From: Astropecten irregularis
Lineage: Eukaryota; Echinodermata; Asteroidea; Paxillosida; Astropectinidae
DNA length: 64,000 nucleotides
Direction: 5' to 3'
Assembly (NCBI GenBank): GCA_963971285.1
Contig: OZ020262.1
Location: forward strand, 5,365,036-5,429,035
The notes under the pieces are model-generated. The model made no database searches. It was not told where the DNA came from and saw only the letters and a list, made by a program, of their open reading frames with translations. How positions within the stretch are numbered: position 1 is the stretch's first letter; each line of letters opens with the position of its first letter. Position numbers and translations under genes: made by a program. This document shows positions 56,815 through 64,000 of this stretch, in pieces.

Positions 56815-59755
56815 ATGCTACTAGCAGATCGAGAAGCGAGACGAGCCATCAGAAGAGAGCGGATTTTCAGAGACAGACGCAATCCTTTAGACAATTTAAG
56901 TGACAGCGAAATTTATCAAAGATATCGTTTCACGAGAGAGGGGATTTTCAATTTAGTGGATCGAGTGGAAAATAGACTTCAACATAATACACAGGTAAAA
57001 ATAGTAGGCCCTATGGCCATACAAAGGCCTAGTTATATTTTTGTTTTTTTTTGGGGGGGGGTCTAAAATTGTATCGCTATAATAACCAAAGCAATGTAAA
57101 TTTTACTGAACAAGTTTGCGTAGGCCTAATAAATTGTTTCCCCAGGAAATTGTTGGTCATCATTAGCATAAACGCGCGCTATTGGTTGGATTCACGCATG
57201 GTGAATAATTCATGATAATCATTCAACTTACAGCCGTGAGGTCTATGGTCTATCTACTATCATACACCACGCGTGTGCTCTGCTGTGAATATTAAATTCA
57301 CCATGCGTGGATAAAATCCAACCAATAGCGCGCGTTTATGCTAATACACGGCCAACAATTTCCAGGGGAAAAAAATACGCCACCGGCCTGCACGGCTGGC
57401 GAACAACTACTATACATTACGATGGTAAAGCAACAAGACTACGTAACATGGGTCCTAGCTATAGGCTACAGATCAGTTTCTTCATTCATGCCAGTTGCTT
57501 TTAATTTTTGTGACTGTAACTTTTGGGAACAAACCCAACATTCAATTAAAGGTAAAACTGCGTGAATGATAAGGTTTCTTTTAAAGGTAATATCATACTT
57601 TGGTTTTTATCAAAGAAATACAGATTCATGGGCAAAAATATCAAAAAAGATACAGTAACAGTCATCTGTGAAAATTTCAGTTCCATACGGTGCCCACTTT
57701 TCGAGAAAACAGTGAAAAACAGCCACTGTATTTCTTAAGCCTTTTCTCTTTTATTTTTGATCTTTTAAAAGATCAAAAAGATTTTCGGTCGTTGTTTGAC
57801 TAATTTCTGGATAAATACACCATTTCAGGTGGAATAATTTTAACGGTAGGTTTCTACTAGCATCATATTCATATCCTGAAAGTTATACGTAAATCTGTGA
57901 ACATTTCTGTTTTGGTCTCTTACCAAAGTATGATACTACCTTTAAAATATTTTACAGTTTTTAAATAACATCAGATTAGACTTTAAATTCCTTAAACCAC
58001 ACAAACCGGACGTAAAGTTCATTAGGTACATGTTAAAATACAGTATGACGACATCAACAATACAAACCAAATTGCAAGCCTTTGGTTTCAAACAGACAGT
58101 AGTCTTTTTTAATAACATTTGTATATTTGCACAATGCTTTTCATAAATGCTCATTTAGGGAACCCACAGTGGGAAAAACCATTAAAAATTCGAAGTGCAA
58201 ATTTGTCCCACAAAGATGGTTAGCAATTATACTCTACTAGCTGATTGAATGGGAAGTTCAAGTTTGTGAAGAAAATTTCAGTGGGTAAAATAATTTACAC
58301 TATAGAGCAGCTGTAATAATGCATGCAATTAAGTAATAATGTTCCTATTGCACATATCCTTTAAAGATTATCTAGCAATTATTTGGAAAGTTTACAAAAC
58401 CTCTGAAAGGCGTTGAGGGTAGTAAAAATATTTTTGAAAAATTCACATTTTACATAAAATTGTTATTATTAAAATTCATTTCTGCTATTATTTTCAGCGC
58501 AACAATCCAATCCCTGCTTATCTTCAAGTATTGGCAACACTGCGATTCTTGGCAACAAGTTCATTTTATACTGTCCATGGAGACCTACATGACATAAGTG
58601 TCCCATCAGTGTGTCGTATTGTACACCGAGTGGCACGCACTATATCAACACTGGCACCAACAGTCATCAGATTCCCCACCCATCCCCAGGAAGAACAGCG
58701 GATTAAACATGAGTTTTTCCAGCTTGCTGGATTTCCCAATGTGGTTGGTGCACTCGACTGTACACATGTTCGGTTGTATGGGGCTCCACTCGGAGAAAAC
58801 GAGCACCTCTTTGTAAACCGGAAGGGCTTCCACAGCATAAATGTGCAGGCCATCTGTGATGCAAACTACAGAATAACAAATGTTGTAGCAAGATGGCCCG
58901 GAAGCACACATGATAGTGCCATCATCCATGGAAGCATCATTGCAGACAGATTTGACACTGGGCAGTAAGTGAACATTCCTTCGAATCTGAAAATATCAAG
59001 AAGATAATGCATACCTATTATTGTTAATTCTATTTTTTCTTTAACAATAAAGCTGTACCACATGTACATAATTATAAGCTGATGTATAATTTTCTCTAAT
59101 TACATTCAGACTGAATGGACTTCTGGTGGGTGACAGCGGCTATGCACTGCGACCATGGCTTATGACCCCTATCCCACAGCCAGCTACAAATGCTGAAAGA
59201 AGTTACAACAGGTAACAATAATGTATTTACCACATTTCTCATGGTATTCTGCAAAACATTGACAATGCATGTGTACAGAGTAACCCATGGTTCGCCTTTC
59301 CAAAGCAACAGGAACCAAATTTCATATAAATTTAACTCCCTTTTGAAAAAAAACCAAGACCTCTTGTTTTTTTTTGGTTGGGGAGGGGGGGGGGGGGTTG
59401 TTACACATAAAATGTTGTCCTAAATACATGTATGGGTTAACATGTGTGGGTACATTTATTGTTTTCTTACATTAATAGGAGCCACAGAAGGACCCGTGTT
59501 GTCATCGAGCAAACATTCGGTCAACTGAAGAGGAAGTTTCCCTGTCTCTCCCAAGGGTTGCGAGTGGCACCGGAGAAGGCATGTGTGATCATCAAGGCCT
59601 GCTGTGTCCTCTTCAACCTGTCCAAAATGTTGGGTCAGCCAGATCTTGAAGATGAATGTGATGGTGAGGTTGAAGATGACGATGACAACCCATATGATGG
59701 TCACGTGGCAGATGGTCGCATCCAACGCAACACAATCGTTAATACGTTCTTTTAG
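56815..59755 (+). CDS. Harbinger-type DDE transposase (HARBI1-like), four exons
   Basis: Exons: 56815-56994, 58498-58964, 59110-59211 and 59479-59755, each joined at GT-AG sites that keep the frame, for 341 residues. The protein cuts and joins transposon ends in the nucleus. Its DDE triad is visible: Asp147 (GALDCTHV), Asp224 (LLVGDSGYALRPWL) and Glu260 (VVIEQTFGQLKRKF). The N-terminal part has FTREGIFNLVDRVE and a helix-turn-helix-like SVPSVCRIVHRVAR. Length is close to human HARBI1 (349). The C-terminus is acidic (about 290-320). The start chosen is the ATG kept right after the insertion; the original start was probably at 55376, three codons earlier. Intron 1 has taken up two MITEs. There is no stop or frameshift, so it could still be active if its promoter survived. 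Confidence 0.9.
57137..57370. repeat. Palindromic MITE in transposase intron 1
   Basis: Long inverted arms of about 70 bp: tttccccaggaaattgttgg, agcataaacgcgcgctattg and ggattcacgcatggtgaat on the left, with their complements ending ccaggggaaa on the right. Confidence 0.75.
57580..57946. repeat. TTAA-flanked MITE in transposase intron 1
   Basis: 367 bp from TTTAAAGGTAATATCATACT to AAGTATGATACTACCTTTAA. It is the best preserved copy with 7032. Confidence 0.8.
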
Positions 59756-59845
59756 ATCTGTATAGAGAAATATTTTGAAAACATAAAAATGTGGTTATCA
59801 TTATGTACTTCACGCTAATACGAAAACTATAAAAAACTAAAAAAG

Positions 59846-60058
59846 AGGTAGGTTTGTGGTGACACCATGTAATCTCTTCTGTGAGAGTGTGTGGTTCTGA
59901 GAAGAACTGTTGGTATTATCTCGACATTCCAAACAGTGTGCACTCTCCTGAGGACGAACAGAGCGCACTGTTCGGAACGTCGAGATAATACCTACGGTTC
60001 TTCTCAGAACCACACACTCTCACAGAAGAGATTACATGGTGTCACCACAAACCTACCT
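59846..60058. repeat. 213-bp near-perfect palindrome with a hammerhead-like centre
   Basis: Arms of about 90 bp: aggtaggtttgtggtgacac, catgtaatctcttctgtgag and gtgtggttctgagaagaac on the left mirror the right. The centre reads ctctcctgaggacgaacaga then gcgcactgttcggaacgtcg: CTGAGGA, stem CGAACAG/CTGTTCG, then GAACGTC. That is a degenerate hammerhead layout of Penelope-like type. It lies 90 bp behind the transposase stop. Confidence 0.65.
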
Positions 60059-60228
60059 TCTTTTAGTACTTCCACCATGCATAGCTTCAAGCCTTATTTA
60101 AGAAAACTATCGGTATACCATAATATAAATACAATAAGCCCTCCCCCCCCCCAAAAAAATGCTGATTTCATTGCTTCCATAGGTCAATGGGTTATACTAC
60201 ATGTACATAATTTGCATAAATAATTTAT

Positions 60229-60444
60229 TTATGCAAATTATTTATTGCCCTTCACCGACGAAGATCAGCACTACGGTAAGGTCAGTGCTTTTTGAGTGCA
60301 CATGACAAAATAATGCGCTGCCACAGGTGGAAGGTCATGGGTCCAAATCCCACCCGAGCAAGCGCATGATTTTTTCCTGTGCACTTAAAAAGCAAAAGTG
60401 TAGTGCTCATATATGTCGGTGAAGGGTAATAAATAATTTGCATA
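60229..60444. repeat. Foldback element carrying tRNA-like sequence, copy 3
   Basis: Inverted ends atgcaaattatttattgccc/ttcaccgacg and cgtcg-gtgaagggtaataaat. Inside is a decayed B-box region (gggtccaaatcccac at about 60339-60353). The tRNA part is more degenerate than in the other copies. Confidence 0.6.
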
Positions 60445-61072
60445 ATTCTATCCCCGCGATGAAAAAAATACTAATAACAAGGGTTAAAATTTGTTTTTTC
60501 AATGGGAACTGACATATAAGTGGGATGTTTTTAGATACGTTATATGGACGAAACTAGTAACTTATGATGGGCTGGGATGATAGGGGTTTAAAGACAATTA
60601 AGAACTCCCATGTAATAATAACACATTTAATCTTTCTCAATTTGTTTCATTAATTTCAAATATGAAATGTCTCATTTATTTCTTGCTTCACATTTCAGTT
60701 GGGTAAAAACCAATAACAAATATTAGAACTGTAGTATAAATTACTTTTTAAGAACATGTTATACATAATACAATTAAAAATGATTTATTGGCTTAGATTC
60801 TGAACAACTTGATATATTTACATCACTAAAACAAGAAGTATGAATTATGTTAATCTGTGTGGTGAAAGAAGCAAATATACAATAATTAAATCCATGTCAC
60901 CCTTTAATCATTGAGTCAGATATAGTACAGGCAGTGCATCTTTTAATCAAAATCAGGATGAAATTATTTTTGATTTAAAAATTCTTTAGAAATTACACTG
61001 AAAATATTTGCTCAATGCAGCTTGACCCTTAAGATTGTGATTAGACTTTTGTTTGAATCATAAAATAATTAT
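60445..61072. other. Convergent 3' region of the two Harbinger genes
   Basis: AT-rich, without coding content. An AATAAA on the minus strand (plus strand tttatt, about 60782) could serve the Myb/SANT gene. Confidence 0.35.
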
Positions 61073-63046
61073 TTAACTATTAATTTCGGCCTCCTCCTGA
61101 ACGACTGTCTGCACTGTCAGACCATGCTTCTCGAGAGTGAAGCCAAGAAACAGCTGCAAGTTTTGGCTAAGAGAACTCAAAGAAGATGCCATCTGCCTCG
61201 AAACTTGCAGTTGTTCCTTGGCTACTTGTAGTCGCTCACGCTCAACAAGCAATCGTTCCCTCTCGACAAGCATGATTGTCTCATTGCTGCCACTGCCATG
61301 TTTATTAGTTGAACTTGAGGTGCTGGCACTTTCAGTTGGCAGTGCTGAAGACATCTCTTCGGCTGGTTTACCACCAGTAGGCCCTGTCACTGTCACTTCC
61401 TCCAAGTTGATGCATTCATCGGCACAGCTGACTGCTGCAACAAAAGAATTGCAACAAAAATAATTAAATTCAGCCTTAACCAGGATTGAAACGTCAGACC
61501 CTCCTAACTGCAAGCATTTTATTGAGGCATTATTTTGGTCGATGAGCATTGAGCAAGTTTGCAGGCATTGCAGGAGTTTATTAGGGGCCTAGTTGTATTA
61601 TATTAATTCTTGTATATACATGTAAATAGACAAATAAAAAGGGCTTTTACATCTTTTTTTTCACTCAATTTGACATTGTCTTGCTCATAAATCTGTGAAG
61701 TACATATGTTAACCGCTCAAAATTTACCTTTGGCAACATAGTCCATCATAAAGTCTTCCTCTACAAGAGACTGGGTATCTTCATTCATGAGGATGTCTTC
61801 CATAGATGAGCAAGGATCAGTCTCCCCATCATCCTGGCTAACAATGCCATCTTTAGCCATTGGTTGTAAGGCATCCAGTACAACCTCCAATGTTTTGTTT
61901 GTAGCTGGCCTCTCACCTCCCCCTGTCAGACATGTCAGACAAGAGAATAAAATGCGGATCTAGTTAGAGTGCATGAGTCAACATAAGTGCTGGGATTTTT
62001 ATCCGGTTATAGGTTAACCGAACCAGATTTAATTATCTGAATACAATTTTCCTTTGCTTTTCACATACTGGATCTAAAAAAAACCATTGTATCCCCTGTA
62101 TGTGCTTAATCTTAATGCTTGATATAAAAAAAAAAAGGAAAAAGCATTCCGAAAGCGACGATCACATTGAAGAAGACGTATAGGCCTTCCATAAATTGCT
62201 CATGTCATGCATGTCGCACATGATTACATAGGTTAACTACAATAATATAGAACTGTTCTAACTTGGATAATGTTTGTGGTTATTTTTTGGATAATGTTTA
62301 ATACAAATCTGCAGTGAATTGTTTTGGGGGGCATTGACATTGACATTGCTATGGAAAGTCAATATACCCTGGACGTCAGTGTACTTGGCTATAAAAAGGA
62401 TAGGGCCTACATGTAACCGATGATGACGTCCAACCTGGGTTAGACCATTAACACATTAGGCCCTACATAAAATTAGCCTACTAGCCAAGTAGTCCCTGAG
62501 GGCATTAGTGTCTTTTTTTACGCCACCCATATTATTTTCAGTAGGCTTATTTATTTGGGTAAGAAACTGGGTTTTTCCACAAAAATATTGTTGAAATATG
62601 TTAATTTTAGGGTTTACAGGACCATTGAATAAATTTGCTTTAAATAACTTAAGTAACAAATCTCATTTTTTAACAGAAGCTAAATAAATACTGAAAATAA
62701 TTTGGGTGGCGTAAAAGACACTAACCCCTATCTGAGCATATGCCTAGGCTATATCAAATTGGAAATAATTACCGGTTCTGTGCATATCCCTGTGATATGC
62801 CCTTGCCTTGCTGGCTACATCTTGCCACTTTTTCCTGACACGGTCATGATGTCTTAGCCGGCCACCACCCTCCATTAAGGTCACAGCTGCCTGCTTCCAG
62901 TAGTGACGCTTCACCTTCTCTACATTTGCTTTTTTTCCTCTAGTTGATGTCCCGAACAGATGGTGTGAGTTCTTCTGAACAAACTGGCACAATATCGCAA
63001 CCTCCTCGTGTGACCAGTTAACTGCCCTCTCTTTCTTATCGGTCAT
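61073..63046 (-). CDS. Harbinger Myb/SANT-like DNA-binding protein, three exons
   Basis: Exons on the minus strand: 63046-62773, 61922-61728 and 61434-61073, with GT-AG sites in consistent phase, giving 276 residues. In Harbinger elements the second protein binds DNA, brings the transposase to the ends and helps its nuclear import. Residues 8-90 form a Myb/SANT-like domain: aromatic Trp11, HYWKQAAVTLM near 48-58 and DRVRKKWQDVASKARAYHR at 68-86. Residues about 212-238 are a charged heptad-like coiled coil (VERERLLVERERLQVAKEQL), probably for dimerisation. The middle is acidic and Ser/Thr-rich. The start is the ATG before DKKERAVNWS; an upstream in-frame ATG at 63187 would add 47 residues unlike the family. 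The gene converges on the transposase gene. Both ends are intact. Confidence 0.85.
61470..61600 (+). repeat. PLE hammerhead-like fragment in the Myb/SANT intron
   Basis: aaccaggattgaaacgtcag then accctcctaactgcaagc, followed by tggtcgatgagcat and a gcaggagttta tail, matches the 3' tails near 29 and 52 kb. It lies in intron 2 and does not touch the exons. Confidence 0.5.
62501..62731. repeat. MITE in Myb/SANT intron 1
   Basis: Left attagtgtctttttttacgc with cacccatattattttcagta and right tactgaaaataatttgggtg with gcgtaaaagacactaa are inverted repeats of about 40 bp. Ctgag lies on both sides (62496-62500 and 62732-62736), a possible 5-bp duplication. Confidence 0.7.
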
Positions 63047-63470
63047 TATGATTATTCGCCGCCTTTCTTCGCCGTAAGGCGTAAAGTAGCCTACGTACGT
63101 AATGTACACACGATGTAGGCCTACGTTGTGTAATTTAGACCGTGTATAAATTTCTCTTACTCTGCAATTGATTTCTATTTTCCCCACTCGTTTATTTCTT
63201 CGTTCAAATATGTCTACGACTCACTGAGACAAAATTGGGAAGATTTTACTCTCATAGCAACCAATTACTTACCAAAGCAGACGACATCGCAGTTTCCAGA
63301 AAGTTGGCCGTCATTCTTCTTCCAATCATCAACTTCTTTCTTGTAAGGCGCGCGTGTCCGACGGCTATTACTTGACCCGATACATTGAAGCAGGAAACAG
63401 TCACAGAAGCATACAAAATTAGGCTCGAGCAAAAACTATAAGTGAATGTAATTGGATATTCTACGCATCG
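63047..63470. other. Upstream region of the Harbinger Myb/SANT gene
   Basis: Lies between the start codon and the right terminal repeat, so it should contain the promoter and 5' UTR. I cannot place individual elements. Confidence 0.4.
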
Positions 63471-63598
63471 CCCCTACGATGTGTTTGGTGAAATGAATCG
63501 CAGGACGCGTCGTAGCTGCGACGCGTCGCAGAGATGCGATGCGTCTTAACTCTGCGACGCCTCGTAAGTTAAGAAGAGCTTTGTGAAATCGACTGCAG
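63471..63598. repeat. Right terminal and subterminal repeats of the Harbinger element
   Basis: cctacgatgtgtttggtgaa marks the subterminal block, followed by gacgcgtcg repeats and the terminal gctttgtgaaatcgactgca. The left counterpart is at about 55158-55275. Confidence 0.75.
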
Positions 63599-63912
63599 AA
63601 CACACAAACTTTGACCTTTTGAACTCTTGTGCAAGCTCCCTATACTGCGTACTACGCACGATGACAATGTACGCCTATTGTGTCTGTTCTCACAACAGTG
63701 TGTAATAAAGTCTAGCTGGCCTTTACGTGGTATTTTTACTGGTGTACAATATTTTGTATGGCACAGGTGTAGTGAGTAGTGTGTTCTTCAGTAGCTAGGA
63801 ATGACACTAATGGACGAGAATAAAAAATTGCAATGAGCAAAAAGACACGGCTGTTTGCTGTTCAACTGTCATCTGGCAAAATCAGTCATGCAGAACGATT
63901 GCTGACTGATCA
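63599..63912. other. No gene seen
   Basis: Flanking sequence to the right of the Harbinger element, nothing recognised. Confidence 0.3.
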
Positions 63913-64000
63913 ACAGGGGGCCAATGTCATAGAGCTGCTAAGCACAACAATTTGCTTAGCACAAAAATGTCTTGCTCAATAAAACAAATTACCATTAAAA
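63913..64000. repeat. MITE with GGGGCCAATNTCAT ends, cut by the window edge
   Basis: acagggggccaatgtcatag, then ctaagcac and tttgcttagcacaaaaatgt, match the left end of the copies at 10481 and 46868. The right end is outside the window. Confidence 0.7.

Larger units (their letters stand above)
55158..63598. mobile_element. Two-gene PIF/Harbinger DNA transposon with nested insertions
   Basis: Left end cagcagccgatttcacaaag and right end complement ctgcagtcgatttcacaaag form inverted repeats of about 20 bp. About 100 bp inside each end is a second matching block, atttcaccaaaca, with gacgcgtcg repeats in between, which ties both ends to one element. Within it lie a four-exon DDE transposase (+) and a three-exon Myb/SANT protein (-), the standard Harbinger pair. 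A clear 3-bp target duplication could not be identified. Nested insertions account for about 2.5 kb of its 8.4 kb. Confidence 0.8.

Noticed and set aside
59456..59725. Minus-strand frame over transposase exon 4
   Set aside because: It is a shadow of the coding exon.
55160..63600. Attempt to define a TWA target duplication for the Harbinger element
   Set aside because: Neither gtc/aac nor neighbouring triplets match on both sides; the exact ends remain uncertain by a few bases.

Overview
The window is non-coding-rich animal DNA: AT-rich, gene-poor, packed with short terminal-inverted-repeat elements, Penelope-like retroelement debris and tRNA-derived repeats. The U1 snRNA genes have metazoan features: a 5' end reading AUACUUACCUG, an AAUUUCUGA Sm site resembling sea urchin U1, an upstream conserved block where a PSE belongs, and a 3' box. 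With the orphan rhodopsin-type GPCR and the repeat types this suggests a marine invertebrate deuterostome, most likely an echinoderm. That assignment is inference; no species is claimed.

Layout. 1-1962 (-): a long open exon of an unrecognised acidic protein that runs off the left edge. 2-19 kb: a repeat field with a tRNA-derived SINE, a truncated Penelope-like element with a GIY-YIG nuclease domain and a hammerhead-like motif at its stop codon, Harbinger-related MITEs, TTAA-flanked (Kolobok/piggyBac-like) MITEs including a nested insertion, and a 1.1-kb element with TAA target duplication. 19.7-20.9 kb (-): an intact single-exon class A GPCR. 21-31 kb: further repeats. 31.9-42.6 kb: six U1 snRNA genes, two on the minus strand and four on the plus strand, with shared flanks and tandem segmental duplications between the arms. 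43-55 kb: more repeats, including a three-unit, 80-bp tandem array of hammerhead-ribozyme-like sequences (47.8-48.0 kb) and a hAT-like MITE. 55.2-63.6 kb: an apparently complete two-gene PIF/Harbinger transposon.

The Harbinger element carries a four-exon DDE transposase (+) and a convergent three-exon Myb/SANT-like protein (-), the usual two-protein pair of this superfamily, between matching terminal and subterminal repeats. A 1.4-kb element with a 5-bp target duplication has split the first transposase exon but left an in-frame ATG. The many short MITEs in the window share its end sequences, so it or a close relative is the likely source of their mobilisation. The most notable items are the U1 cluster (with a compensatory base-pair change, an unusual loop I, and a recombinant copy), the hammerhead-like array, and the Harbinger element.
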